Assembly: GCA_963920575.1 (NCBI GenBank)
Contig: OY986968.1
Location: 25,364,129 to 25,428,128, forward strand
Reading direction: 5' to 3'
DNA: 64,000 bases
From: Narthecium ossifragum
Lineage: Eukaryota; Streptophyta; Magnoliopsida; Dioscoreales; Nartheciaceae
Shown: positions 48,293-59,911 of the stretch, one piece after another
Layout: each line of letters opens with the position of its first letter
Numbering within the stretch: position 1 is the stretch's first letter
Notes under the pieces: generated by a model
Database searches by the model: none
What the model saw: the letters and a program-made list of their open reading frames with translations, nothing else
Told to the model about the DNA's origin: nothing
Position numbers and translations under genes: made by a program

Positions 48293-49453
48293 TGTGAGGA
48301 CCCGTTCCTTCAACTCGGTCCGACCGTGGTAGCTCGAGGGTCTGGTTTTGTGGTTTGGCTTGATTGGCCTTGGTTTGCGATCGATTGATTGTATCGCTGC
48401 TTTTGGACCCCAATGACAGTTTGGTAAATTGTGCTTTTGCGGTTGGTTTCACACCCACGTAGTACACACACAGCCTTAATTGATGTACGTGATTGAATAA
48501 ATCCAGTAGGAGCATTCGCGATCGTTAGATCCGAATGAGATTGTGACGAGATCACAACTTGGAGTCAGATCAGATTCAGTCCGATCAGTTGGCTCGTCTG
48601 AACCGGCTACCCTCTTCTCTCTCTCCTATTTTCCTTTTCTCTCTCTCTCCCTCTCTCTTTCTTTTCTTTCTTTTTTTTTCTTTCTTTTCCTCTCCCTTCC
48701 CTGCCTTCCCCGTGCCCGATCCCCTCCTTCCCTTTCTCTCTCCCGCGGTAATCCCCGTTCCACCCCCAACGACATGGAGGCGGCAGTGAGGGCCACCCTC
48801 TCCCTTCTCCTTCCTTTTCTCTCTCCCGCGGCTGCCTCTCTTCCTTCTCCGGCGACGGCTGTGGTTGTGGGAGGCCTCCAGCGGCTCTCCGGCGAGCTGG
48901 AGACTTCGACGGCGACATTGGACGGCGGATCATGGCGGATTAGCAAGGATTGAAGCTTGGATTTACGTTTTAAGGTAGGGTTTTTACCTTATCTTTGGGT
49001 TAAGGTAAATCTAGGATTTGGTTTGATTGTTGATTGATTTCTTTGTGCTAATTAATCCCTCTAAGCATGCTTAGTAACTTATCGAAGCTTCATGTGATTT
49101 GATTTGGGTTTTATCCGGATTTTAACATGTTTTTCCCGGATTTTATCGAAGCTCTGTTTTTCTGCGAGCTGAACTGTTCTATCTCAGATATTGGCTCGTA
49201 CGTGCATGATCTCGTTTGATCATCAATATGAGAATTGTAGATCTTCGAATCTACTTTCAATTGCCGCTGATTTCATAATTTTCGGATTTTTCTACGATTT
49301 ATTATGAATTGTTCCATGATCTGCGACGAAACTGAATTTAAAAAATTGATTAGTAAAATATGAGGAAATACTGGGGAAGCTCTCGTCGTTTGATTTCTAG
49401 AGTTTAGGACCCTCACGCCCCGACCGAATGGGTTTTCTGGTCGGGGTGTGACA
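48293..49453 (-). mobile_element. Solo LTR of a Ty3/Gypsy-like retrotransposon
   Basis: 1161 bp bounded by TGTGAGGACCCG and GGGGTGTGACA, with a perfect 5-bp duplication GTAAG (48288-48292 and 49454-49458). Read on the minus strand it starts TGTCACACCCCGACC, a frequent LTR opening in plant genomes, so I place it on that strand. There is no internal coding region, as expected after LTR-LTR recombination. Ser/Leu- and Arg/Glu-rich open frames at 48540-48950 are low-complexity by-products. Confidence 0.85.
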
Positions 49454-50140
49454 GTAAGCACCGGCGATCTCCTTCTCTCGCTCTTGTAAACCTTTAGGTT
49501 TCCGATCTAAGTATAATCTGAGAACATGCTGTAGTCTCACCTGCCGTGTTTTTTATAAGGTTCTCTATCCTATCGAAGTATCGTAACACCTAATAGTTTA
49601 ATTTCGCATGCTTAATTGTCGACGAATTCTAATATTTGGCATCTTTTTGGTGGGTTTTAATGGGATGCGCGGTGATGAAGTATGATTTACTTTGATCCGA
49701 TCCAAGATATTAGTTCTCGATTCAATTCCCTCCGAACCCTTGGAACTAGTCTAGGTTGTACCTTGAACTAGCTAGGAATTGCCAACTAATTCTGGGGAAT
49801 ATGGATCAAGGGATTCAAGACCTTAACTTTGGTTTTATGAACACTTTGTCCAATTGGCAACTATTCTATGTTGCGCCATGTCGCATTAAACACTTTGTAT
49901 TGGTTTGTTTTGCCCTTACCTCGATGGTTTGTAATCATGGAAAGTTGTGTTTTGATCTAATTGTCTCTCTTGCTCTCCTCACCCCAGGTCCGTCTTCTTC
50001 CTATGTCCGTCTTCTGCGGCTACGCAAAACCCCGTAAACCCTAGGTCCGTCTTCTTCCTAAAATTGGGGAAACTTCGATATAGAGAGAGTATCCATAGCT
50101 CCTCTAGCCCCTTCTCAAGCACTGATATCAGACAGCGGAG
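49454..50140 (+). promoter_or_regulatory. MAK16 leader region
   Basis: Between the solo LTR and the MAK16 start. It contains a direct repeat of GGTCCGTCTTCTTCCTA (49987 and 50044) and AAACCCTAGG just upstream of the coding region. TTTGTAAACCTTTAGGTTTCC near 49485 may belong to a first leader exon or intron. The transcription start is not determined. Confidence 0.4.
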
Positions 50141-53100
50141 ATGCAGCATGACGACGTGATATGGCAGGTCATCAGGCACAACCACTGCAGCTTCATGGCC
50201 AAGTAGCCTCAATCTCACCAATTCCTTCTCTCTTTATCGTTTCTTGGTTTTGGATCTTTTACCTTGAGGTTTTTCCTGGAAAATTTTTAATGTTGCAATT
50301 GGTAAAACCCGTGTATTGGTGCAGGATACGACGGGGATCTTCTGTAGAAACCCATATAATGTTACGGGTATATGCAATCGTAGCTCGTGCCCGCTCGCCA
50401 ACAGCCGCTACGCTACTATTCGTGATCACGAAGGTAGTTATACCTGCTTATTTGATGGGGTCGAGGGCCATTGTTTTTTGGATCACTATCCAATACGCTC
50501 TCATGAGAAACGGGTATTCCCTTTGATTAGGATTGATATTCTGTGGTGATTTAGGGTAAGGTGTGGGTTCCATGTGCTTCTTTTTCTACTTTTTGTTTTT
50601 CATTTTTGCACTACATCTGGAATGTACATATAAGCATTCAAATTCTAGGCCGTCTGAGAGTATTGTAATTTCTGTGGTAAAATGTTTTCATCTTGCGCTA
50701 CCAAAAATGCCATTATCATCGCGTTGGATGTTTTCAGTGGTTGTATTGTTTCCTTTTTGCATCTATTAAGCAATGCTGTCGTGTACGCCATCAAAATCTA
50801 TCCATTCTTCTTTTTTGTTATCATATGTGTTGAAGTTCCATGATTTTGTTGTTCTTCTGTAATATTTTTTGGTTACTTATATCTATCTTCGTGGTTGTGT
50901 TTTTATTGTTATTTCAATACCACGACTTAGTGCCAATCCAATTGAATTTTCCTATGAGATGCTTATTGTGCCGTGACTTATATCATACTGTATCTATTTT
51001 CACGGAAACAGAAAATGGCGGGCATATTTCTTACTTATAGAGAGGGTGATATGTCTGTAGCTGTCTTTTGGGGTTGTTGCACATTGGGAAAATCCTTTAT
51101 GGGATGGTATAAGAAGGTAGTAGAATGGTCAACCATGCTGTAAGAGCAAGTATTTCTCCATAGGCCGAATTGTTCCAAAGACTAGGTTGCTGCAGTTAAT
51201 ATGTAGTGGTTATGCAAATGATGAAGAGAAAAGAGTTCATCCAAAGTAGTAAGCTGGCGATGGATGACTGTGGAATTTATATGACCTATTGAAACAAAAA
51301 GAAGAAGCCTTGATTGGATGATGAACTCAGATTTTTGGAAGTACTTGGTATGAGGAACAGAAGGGCATAGAGCAATATGAATGAAGCCATCCAGTGGCAT
51401 GATGTAATAAACGAAAAGAATGATGAAAAGCACAGTGGATGCTTTTCCTGTGATGATTGTCTTCTATTGTGATTTTTTTAATTGGTAGAGCTAAGGATAA
51501 TTGTCAGGGAGGTTCTTTTTCCTCACCTTTCCTATCTATATTCACACGATGCCTAAGATTGAATTCATTTTGTTACTATGGTGCAGGGGTGTTTTACCTG
51601 TATATGAAAACTATTGAAAGGGCTCACATGCCAAATAAACTGTGGGAAAGAGTTAAACTACCCCGCAACTATGAGAAAGCACTAGAGACTATTGACAAAT
51701 ATCTGGTACATTACTAAGAGCTCTTATAAGGCACTGATGCTAACTTTTCTGTATTAAAGGATGCCAGTAACCTCATCCACATTATATTTGGTAGGAATAC
51801 TGGCCTAAACTACTTGTGCACAAGGTCAAGCAGCGCCTCACTAAAATGACTCAGTACCGCATACGCATGAGGAAGCTTCAGTTGAAAGTCAGGTATGCAG
51901 ATTTGTCGCCAATTTTTTTTAGATCCTTGAGCTAATTCATTCTGGTTTTATATCTGATCTTTTGAGCTAATTGATTCTGTTAAAATATCATGGCATTCTA
52001 CTTTCAAACTAGTTGGAATATGTTGATTGATAGATTCCTACAATTTCATCAATTAAAGACATGCTCTTCGGTCATACTCCATGCACAACATACATGCTAT
52101 TCTTGATAGTATAGTACAGCCATACTTTCACTATATAGAGTCCTTTTCCTCCCTTCAATGCCTATGAAGAAGTACCTTTGGAGAAAAACTTGTGAAGGTT
52201 AGCACCTATTTCAATTTGAAGTAGTAACCCACTAGCTGTATCTTACTGGGCATGTATTTCTCGAACCTGGAATTAGTAGGCCTTATGGATGGTATTGTTA
52301 CACTGCTTTATGCAAACTTATTGTAAAAAATATTTCACTGGTACAATGAAAGTTTAAGAAGCTCGTCTCATGTTGACCATGAGTATATGTTTTACAGAGA
52401 CGGTCTTAGACAACTGATAGTCCCCTCGTGGCTTTTTATTAACGGGCTTTACAAAGACAGATTTTTTGGACGTGAACTTTGTTATGTTTCATGGGACATG
52501 TTATTTGGTGAAACCTTTTTATAAATATCAAGTTGTTATTGAAATTCAGGATATGCTGTATAAAAGCTTAGTTTGTTTGACATGTGGACTAGTACCCTGT
52601 ATGGTGAGAAGCTTTTTCAGTCACAGACTATAACCTATTTTTTCTATTTTCTCGACACTAATTGCTCTATTTTCTTTTCAGGGAGAAGATTATGACAGTG
52701 CCCAGGAAAGTGAAAAAGAGAGAAGAAAGGAGGGAGGAAAAGGCTGAAAAAGCTGCAACCCTTGATAAGGTTGTTCTTCATGGCTTTGTGATATATTTCA
52801 TGACTATATCTCTGCTTGAGCTATTGACATTGTTTACGTTTTGCAGAGTATTGAAAAAGAACTATTGGAACGGTTAAAGAAAGGCATTTATAGTGACATA
52901 TACAACTATCCCATTGATGCATACGAGAAAGTTCTTGAAATGGAAGGGCTTCAGCCTGCTGCAGAGGAAGAAGACGACGAAGTACGGCTTTGGATACCCT
53001 ACTCAATTAAGTTGATCAGGTCCTTGCATTCTTTATTTGTACCAATGACGTTCTTTTTTTTGGCTTGAAATATCCAGGAGCCTCAAGTAGAGTATGTTGA

Positions 53101-53839
53101 AGGTTATGATGAACTTGAAGAGGAGGATATTGAAGACTTTGGTGGTTTTATAAAGGAAGAGTCCTTTATTGATGATACTTATGGTAATACTGCATAATTT
53201 TCTTGATATACTTCAGTTGATGAAGCTCTATTTAAAGACCAATCTTAGATGCATGTGAATGTGTAGTGATTGGGTAATATTGATCTTGAACTGTTCTTAT
53301 AGATGTGAATTTAATACGTGTTTGGATGCATGCCTTTTACGAAACAATTGCAGACAATGTCGATGAAGATGGGGAAGATATGGGTTTAGTTGGTAGACCA
53401 GTTGCCAAAAAATTGCAAAGAGGATCTGGATCAGATTCTGGAAATACTGGTGGTGATGTCTCAGGCGCGAAGACAAAGAGAAAAGGCAGGGTTCTTATTG
53501 AGGTAAAGTGTCGTTCCACCATCATGTTTTTAATGACCTTCTTAATGGTTGAAAAACTACCTACTGGCATCAGGAATGAAAATTTCGCCTGGGATCTCAG
53601 ATAGGTTGCTATGTTTACACAAACTCTTCACAACCCCTGATTCTGTTTTTTCCCCTTTAGGAACCTTGATTTCCACGGTTATTAGTCTTGCCTAAGATTA
53701 TTAATCTATGAGGGTCTCTATATTGCAGTGAACATGGTTGAGTTTATTCCCCAGCATTAATGCTCAATGACAGTTCTTCCTTTGGTTGCAGGTTGAGCAT
53801 GATGAAGGCGCTGGGGGTAGACAGAGAGCCCAAATGTGA
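50141..53839 (+). CDS. MAK16: MAK16, 60S ribosome biogenesis factor (apparent 1-base deletion at exon 2)
   Basis: Nucleolar protein required for 60S subunit maturation. Exons: 50141-50202, 50325-50433, 51587-51705, 51795-51892, 52682-52769, 52847-52981, 53078-53183, 53354-53502 and 53792-53839. The protein starts [20 protein letters not shown], continues [20 protein letters not shown] and YATIRDHEG, then [31 protein letters not shown], the basic [20 protein letters not shown] and an acidic tail, all as in plant MAK16. Every junction from exon 2 on keeps phase, but exon 1 (62 nt) plus exon 2 (109 nt) totals 171 where 172 is needed. The expected K-I-T-T coding AAGATAACGACG reads AA/GATACGACG, one A short. 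This is either a sequence error, a disabling deletion or an unusual splice. Intact length would be about 304 residues. Confidence 0.9.
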
Positions 53840-54324
53840 TGCTAAGTTAAACCCTTGCATGGTATTCTCAAATATCACATTCGACAGCAGTCACAGAACT
53901 GGTATGTTTTGTTAAGAGTAAACATCCAGCAGTGGTCGCGGGAAAGGCACATCCTCTTCGCACTTTCAAGATCAAAAGGTTTTGGGGTGAAATGAGGATA
54001 AGTTATTTTTTGAGGTTGATGTATGGTAGGTGTGTATCCAAAATGTTCATGTCTCTGTTCTGTCAGAGCTCCAAGGAGAACATTACTTTTGTTTTTCTGC
54101 CAAAATTTTCCTATGTAGCTTATGGGTCTGCATGTACCACAGGTGTTATCTCTTCTCATGCAAGGGGAAGAAGGGGGGGGGGGGGGTTGGGTTCTTGTGA
54201 TTTCAAAGGGGTTTATTTTATAGATTATTAGTGTTTACACCAAATCTGGTAAACTTATTCACTGGTACACACTGTATGATGTTTTAATGGGTTAACACCA
54301 TTTTAAGGCAGTTATGGGAGGTTA
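53840..54324. other. MAK16 3' region, poly-G tract, up to the assembly gap
   Basis: Probable 3' untranslated region followed by AT-rich sequence. A run of about 14 G lies at 54173-54186. No other feature. Confidence 0.5.
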
Positions 54325-54524
54325 NNNNNNNNNNNNNNNNNNNNNNNNNNNNNNNNNNNNNNNNNNNNNNNNNNNNNNNNNNNNNNNNNNNNNNNNNNNN
54401 NNNNNNNNNNNNNNNNNNNNNNNNNNNNNNNNNNNNNNNNNNNNNNNNNNNNNNNNNNNNNNNNNNNNNNNNNNNNNNNNNNNNNNNNNNNNNNNNNNNN
54501 NNNNNNNNNNNNNNNNNNNNNNNN
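54325..54524. other. Assembly gap (200 N)
   Basis: Exactly 200 ambiguous bases, so the true distance may differ. It removes the promoter and start codon of the following gene. Confidence 1.
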
Positions 54525-54525
54525 G

Positions 54526-55701
54526 GCCAGTCCAAACCCTCTTCGTCTCCTCGTCCTCCTTGCGCTGCTCTGCGGAGCCTTCGCGATCTCAGAGCTGGAG
54601 CTCGACGCGGCTATCTCCGCTCTCCGGATGCGGGGGTACGAGCTCTTCGGCAACGCCATCACCGCCTCTGACATCCGCTACGATCTCCTCCGCCCAAACT
54701 CCTCCTACACCCTCTTCGCTCCCCCCGATGCTGCCCTGTTTGCTCTGGACATGGCAGCCACCGCCGCGGCATACGTCGGCGCCCTCCGCCGCCACATCGC
54801 CCTCGGCCGTCTCCCTGTTCACATTCTTCAATCCGTTCCCGACGGTTCCGCCCTTCCGACTCTCCTCCCCCACCGCCACGTCCGCCTCTCCCATAGCCGA
54901 ACCGGTGATGGTGTCTTTCTGACGGTGGACGGCGTCGAAGTCGTCCTCCCGGGGCTTTTCTTAGACAGCGAAGTCGCCGTCCATGGCCTTGCTGGTATCC
55001 TAAACCTGCACCGTCCGGGACACGCCAATCCGCCGTCAAGATCGACGTATTCCCATTATTCTACGGAAATCCCGCCTGATTCCCAGAGACAATCAATGCA
55101 CTCAGGTGTTCATCCTCCTTCGAGCGTTCTGGATTCCCGCCTATCTCCGTTGAGATCGGTGGAATCCCCTGCTCCTCTGCTAATGGCGCCAGATTACCGC
55201 CTATCTCCGTCAACGTTAGCGGAATCACCTGCTTCTTGGCTAATGGCGCCAGATTACCGTCTTCCTCCGTCATGGATGCCAGAGAGCGCGCCGATTTCCC
55301 ACCGTCCGCCGTCAAAATCCGCAGATCCGCCGGAACTGTTTACGCCAGTGCCATCTCCAACGATGCCGGATACGCTCGCGCCGACACCACGACCTACGTC
55401 CCCCGTGATGAGTTCCCCATCTCCTGAAGAAAAGTACATCCACCCGCCGCTTGGACCAAGAGCGGTGGCGGATGCACCCAGAGCTCCCACGCCGGCAGTT
55501 GATGGAGATAGAGAGACTCAGATCCCCACGCGGAGCGTATCCCCCGGAGCGAATCCGCCGAAAAAATTCTCGATGCTGTCTACTCAAACGTCTCCGGCAG
55601 CTCTGGAGTTCTCCTGGAACGGCGGTAGGCCGCTTGGGCCACGAGGCGGCCACCGTGGCAGTCCTCGCCCACTACAGCACGAGAGAGCTGACTCACTCTG
55701 A
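54526..55701 (+). CDS. Fasciclin-like (FAS1) arabinogalactan-type protein, start in gap
   Basis: 391 visible residues in one frame ending TGA. The N-terminal LRLLVLLALLCGAFAISELE is the end of a secretion signal, whose Met lies in the gap. One FAS1 domain follows (about 25-165): SALRMRGYELFGNAITASDI, SYTLFAPPDAALFALDM (H1-like box), then VDGVEVVLPGLFLDSEVAVH (H2-like box) and GLAGIL. This order is typical of single-FAS1 plant proteins related to FLA19-21, which act in the cell wall or apoplast. The remainder (about 170-391) is Pro/Ser-rich with tandem RLSP...ESPA...LMAPDY units and SP/TP/AP dipeptides suited to O-glycosylation. No hydrophobic tail for a GPI anchor is visible at the C-terminus. 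Confidence 0.85.
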   Translation, partial: ASPNPLRLLVLLALLCGAFAISELELDAAISALRMRGYELFGNAITASDIRYDLLRPNSSYTLFAPPDAALFALDMAATAAAYVGALRRHIALGRLPVHILQSVPDGSALPTLLPHRHVRLSHSRTGDGVFLTVDGVEVVLPGLFLDSEVAVHGLAGILNLHRPGHANPPSRSTYSHYSTEIPPDSQRQSMHSGVHPPSSVLDSRLSPLRSVESPAPLLMAPDYRLSPSTLAESPASWLMAPDYRLPPSWMPESAPISHRPPSKSADPPELFTPVPSPTMPDTLAPTPRPTSPVMSSPSPEEKYIHPPLGPRAVADAPRAPTPAVDGDRETQIPTRSVSPGANPPKKFSMLSTQTSPAALEFSWNGGRPLGPRGGHRGSPRPLQHERADSL

Positions 55702-56113
55702 TCAGCGGAGATGAACGGTTCAGCAGCTCACACAGCCGCCGTCCTATCGAATCGACGGTCCTGATCATTGGATTCTCACCGTTTCTTCTTCGTTTCCGCG
55801 CTACAGGCTATTTTCGGCATTCACCGATGTCGACGACTAACCGGAGAAATCTCCACAGGGTTAGTTTTAGTTCGGATTGTATACAGATGCTTTCCTGTTA
55901 ATAGCTGAGAAATCGGTATTCTAATGGCATAAGCCGCATAACCGAGTTAGATATGGTTCTAGACTTCTAGTTTCTATGTTCGTAATTGGATTATCTGATA
56001 AGAAATAGAGAAATTAATTCGCCAGAAGAGACGGAGAAATTAGTTATTTTCTTGCAAATTAAGCTTAATTTAACCACAAGATAGGCAGCCGACTACAAAT
56101 CAACGGAGATCGA
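55702..56113. other. Intergenic between the FAS1 gene and the EC1 locus
   Basis: The FAS1 gene's 3' region and AT-rich sequence. The convergent EC1 remnant begins at 56114. Nothing else recognised. Confidence 0.5.
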
Positions 56114-56291
56114 CTAGACGACGGGTTTATTGAGAGGGATGGCACGGGCGCCCGTGGATGCTGGGGGCGGAGAGACTGGAGGGCTCGGTGGAGGTGGGGC
56201 AGTGGGAGCGTCGGCGCCCGCGTCGCAGTAGCCACGGAGGATGTCGCCCTCCTCGGCGGTGAAGCCGACGGAGGTGAGCATGGAGGGCCAA

Positions 56292-56880
56292 TGGCGCAGG
56301 GTAAAACGTGGAAGGTGGAACCTCTCTATGGGAGAGACAACCAAACTCTCTATGGGAGAGATTACCAGATTTCTATAGAGGAAGAAACCAAAAACCCTAT
56401 TTTCTTATTCATCAAAAACCCCTTTTACAAACCCTAAGGCCTCCTTTTATAGGATTAAGGAAAGACCAACTCAATTAAAACATGGACTCAACCAACCAAT
56501 CCTAATCCAAGTCCTAAAACTGAAATTAAATTCGGAATTTAAAAGAAAAGGGAGAAACCTACTCAAACTAGGACTTTGCCAAAAATAGAAACCGATAAAA
56601 CTGCCATAAAATGAAAGTTTTCACTAAAACTGCGATTTAGAGCAAAAGGAGACGAAATTTGGCGATTTGACAAGCCGTCGTGGAGAGATCAAAGATCTCC
56701 GACGATAAATGACCGGCTCGTCGACCCGGTCGTTTCGACTGGTCATACGCCCCGATCGGACGGTCGGATCAAAAGTTATGGCCATCCAAAGGCCTCATTC
56801 GTACGGAGGGAATCTGAATACGTCCGGATCGCCTTGGAAGCGGATCGGACTCAGTCAAGTCCGTCCCTGGTCCTGCATCA
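56292..56880. mobile_element. Solo LTR in the EC1 gene
   Basis: 589 bp from TGGCGCAGGGTAAAACG to GGTCCTGCATCA (TG...CA). It is flanked by GCCAA (56287-56291) and GCCAG (56881-56885), a 5-bp duplication with one mismatch. It interrupts the EC1 Trp-Pro codons exactly. No coding sequence and no second LTR. Family unknown. Confidence 0.65.
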
Positions 56881-57251
56881 GCCAGCAGTGTCGGGTGATG
56901 ATTCGGGTGGCGTAGCAGCAGTCGAGGCCCAGGTACGACTCCCCGTTGAGGAAAAAGAGCACGATCTCGTTGGCAGGGGCGCACCTGGGATTTGAAGTCC
57001 GCCCGGGTTATGTATATAAAAGAGAACAATAAAACTTGAAAGAGAATAATAGAAATTAAAAGAATAAATACATCGTAATGGCTTGCTTTAATTGAATCAT
57101 GCATACGAAAGAGAAGGGTGTTAGGCTTTAAGTAATACGAAGGGGAAGAATATTATCGTATTAGCCGTTATTACTTATATTCCTAATATTACAAACTGTT
57201 GTGTATTGGGATGTCTTGGATTCTGTCGTCGGCTCGACTATGACACACTAA

Positions 57252-58022
57252 GAGGCTGTTTGGTTGCATGTATCAGCTGATACATGCATCAGTTGATGCA
57301 GCCTTTTGATACAAACCAGTGTTTGGTTGGTCAAATGCATCAGCTGATGCATGTATCAGCTGATGCAAAAAGAGGCTCAGATGCTGCATCAGCTTATGCA
57401 GCCAAAATGGTTGTTTCTGCTGATGCAGCATTAGCTGATGCATCACTATAGGAATTAAAATATTATTTTCGGAATTAATAAAACCTTGAATAAATCCCAA
57501 AAATCAATATATGAATTCCGAAAAATCTGAAAACCCAACCAGAAAATCTGAAAATTTGTGGGAAAAAAACTTTACATGAATATATTATTTTTGCTTGTAT
57601 TTTTGTTGATTTTTATTAAAAAAATTATCATAAACGAATTAAATCCGAAAGATAAGTAAAGAATTGAACACTGTTGTTCAAGATTTAGTTGATACTTTGT
57701 AGTTAAGAGTTTGCTAAGATGATTTTAGGTTAATACTCACACCTGCTTGATCTTTTTTACTTTAATAATTAAGAAATTATTAAGTTAGCACGAACTCAAT
57801 AATTTAATAAATATAGTCAAAGAAAAAATATAGCTAAATAAAAAATAGCTAAAGAAAAAAAATGATATGAAACAGCTGTATCAACTGATGCAATACATAC
57901 CAACCAAACAGAAAATGAGCTAATACTGCATCAGTTGATACAAGCAACCAAACAAACAGGTGATGCTAATACTGCATCAACTGATGCACTGCATCAACTG
58001 ATGCAAGCAACCAAACGCCCCC
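57252..58022. mobile_element. Tourist/PIF-type MITE rich in TGATGCATCAG palindromes
   Basis: 771 bp. Ends GAGGCTGTTTGGTTGCATG and the complement GCAACCAAACGCCCCC. TAA duplication at 57249-57251 and 58023-58025. Subterminal parts are packed with TGCATCAGCTGATGCA palindromes (at least 12 GCATCA/TGATGC words). No coding capacity. Confidence 0.8.
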
Positions 58023-58503
58023 TAAGGCTCCGTTTGGGGGTGCATTGTGTTTTTTATGGTTGTGGTGCGGTGCGGTGTGTTTGTATACTGCGGTGAGGTG
58101 CGGTGCGGTAACAACTTAAAAAGTGTTTAGCATATAATTTTAATAACTGTGGTAGAAAAGTGTGTTCATGCAGATTGTTGTTTGGGTGTGTATAGTTCCA
58201 ACCGTGGTGTGGTATAAAATATTAGTTTTTCATTCAAATGACCAAATGAATTTGTGGCTGCATATCATTAATTATTTATTTTTGATGCCCAATAAAATAA
58301 TTATGAAAAAATGATGAAAATTAAGATCGTTAACTTTTTGACAACTGAAATTTCAAAATAAGTATTAATTAAAATCTGATTTGCACACATAGAACACTAC
58401 AAAAATTCAAACTTGTTCAGAAAAAAATCATTTAATGCTTGCAATTGTAATATTATGCATCCTCAATAAGCTCCTGAGCTATCTTATCACGCTCCCTACC
58501 CAT

Positions 58504-59650
58504 CTATGAATCATCGATTCCACCAGAAGTTGATGCCTCATCATTGCCAGTGTCGTTGTCATCCTCATCTCCTTCATTAATGAGTTGGTCAAACTCATTA
58601 TCATGTATGGCATTCAACCTGATATAATTATGAAGAGCCATGCATGCAACCACTATTTGAACCTGTGTTGGATATGGATAGGAGGGCATCCTTGCCAAAA
58701 TTAACCATTTCTTTTTTAGCACACCAAATGTTCTTTCAATTACGCTCCTCAGTGATGAATGAGCATGGTTGAACACTTCTTTCGAGCCCGTCGGTGGTCT
58801 TCTACTACGTCGAAAGTCAGGTAGATGATATTTCTCACCTTTATATGGTGCTAAATATCCATTTCGATTCGGATACCCTGAATCAACAAGGTAGTACTTC
58901 CCTATAAAAATACAAATTTGAAGTCAGTGAATTAAACTTCACAATGGAACTAAACTAACAGATATATCAAAGTTAGTAATCATTACCTGGGGGGGTTTTG
59001 GAAAATTATACGCCTCTTTGCTTAAAACTTCATGGAAAATACGGGTGTCATGCGCTGATCCTTCCCAACCTGCACAAACGAAGGTGAACAACATATTGAA
59101 GTCACACACTGCCATAACATTTTGAGTTGGCACCCCTTTACGGCCTATGTATGGGATGTAGTTGTTCGCAGGCGGCACTGCAGAGACATGTGTTCCATCT
59201 ATGGCCCCAATACAATTTCTAAAATATGGCCAATATCGACGATCAAACCTAATGTGGGCATGAACATCTCTAAATTCCGGATCTTTTCGCCGAATAACAT
59301 CTACAACTAATGCACAAACACTTTTCAATACTGAATAAAAGTGTCGATGCACAGTTTCACCCGAATGCTGAAATCATTCTTGTACCAATCGATTTCCCAC
59401 CCCGTGCCCAAGACTGTATAAGAACATACCAACCATTTCTTGCACCCCAATCTCTCGTCTTTTCCAAATTGTAATTTCTTTTCAACTCTCGACACAAACT
59501 TTTGAAGACAATTTTATCCATTCTAAAGTTTTCGTGACATCTAATGTCATTCCCATCTAGAACTTCTCGCATCCACTTGTGAACTTCTCGCATCCACTTG
59601 TGGCCTGTTTGCTCAGATGTTCAACATGGCTCCTTGACAAAGGTTAAAGA
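58504..59650 (-). pseudogene. PIF/Harbinger DDE transposase (DDE_Tnp_4), disrupted
   Basis: Two exons. The N-terminal one (59650-58987) has FRMDKIVFKSLCREL, then EIGVQEMVGMFLYSLGHGVG, FQHSGETVHRHFYSVL, the first catalytic Asp in CIGAIDGTHV and AGWEGSAHDTRIF. The C-terminal one (58901-58504) has YYLVDSGYPNRNGYLAPYKG (second Asp) and SSLRSVIERTFGVLKKKW (catalytic Glu), then an acidic tail. Damage seen: an in-frame TGA at 59374-59376 in place of a sense codon before FQHSGE, a frame change near LEKT/EIGVQ (about 59440-59460), a stop upstream of TSEQTGHKW, and a 21-bp tandem duplication at 59560-59601. It is therefore unlikely to be functional. Confidence 0.88.
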
Positions 59651-59911
59651 AAATTCTGAGACTGTAACTATAGTGGCTGCCACAACTGCTATTCTTCTTC
59701 TATTTGAGGCTATTCGCAACTGAAGTTCCTCATCTGTATATGTATTTCTATCATCATTCATACCTGTAACAAGGTCAGTTAAGATAATAACAAGCTCATC
59801 AATATACTAAAAAAACACAAAATAACTATTAATGTAGTCACTAACATAATAAATGAACTACATAACATAGAATGCCATCCTAATTTGCATAAGCAAATAT
59901 TGTTCTCCTAA

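Noticed and set aside
48543..48953. Ser/Leu-rich 136-codon frame as a MAK16 leader protein
   Set aside because: It lies wholly within the solo LTR and is CT low-complexity.
54314..54674. Open frames running through the N gap
   Set aside because: They exist only because ambiguous bases carry no stops. The fasciclin frame is the one supported by protein wording after the gap.
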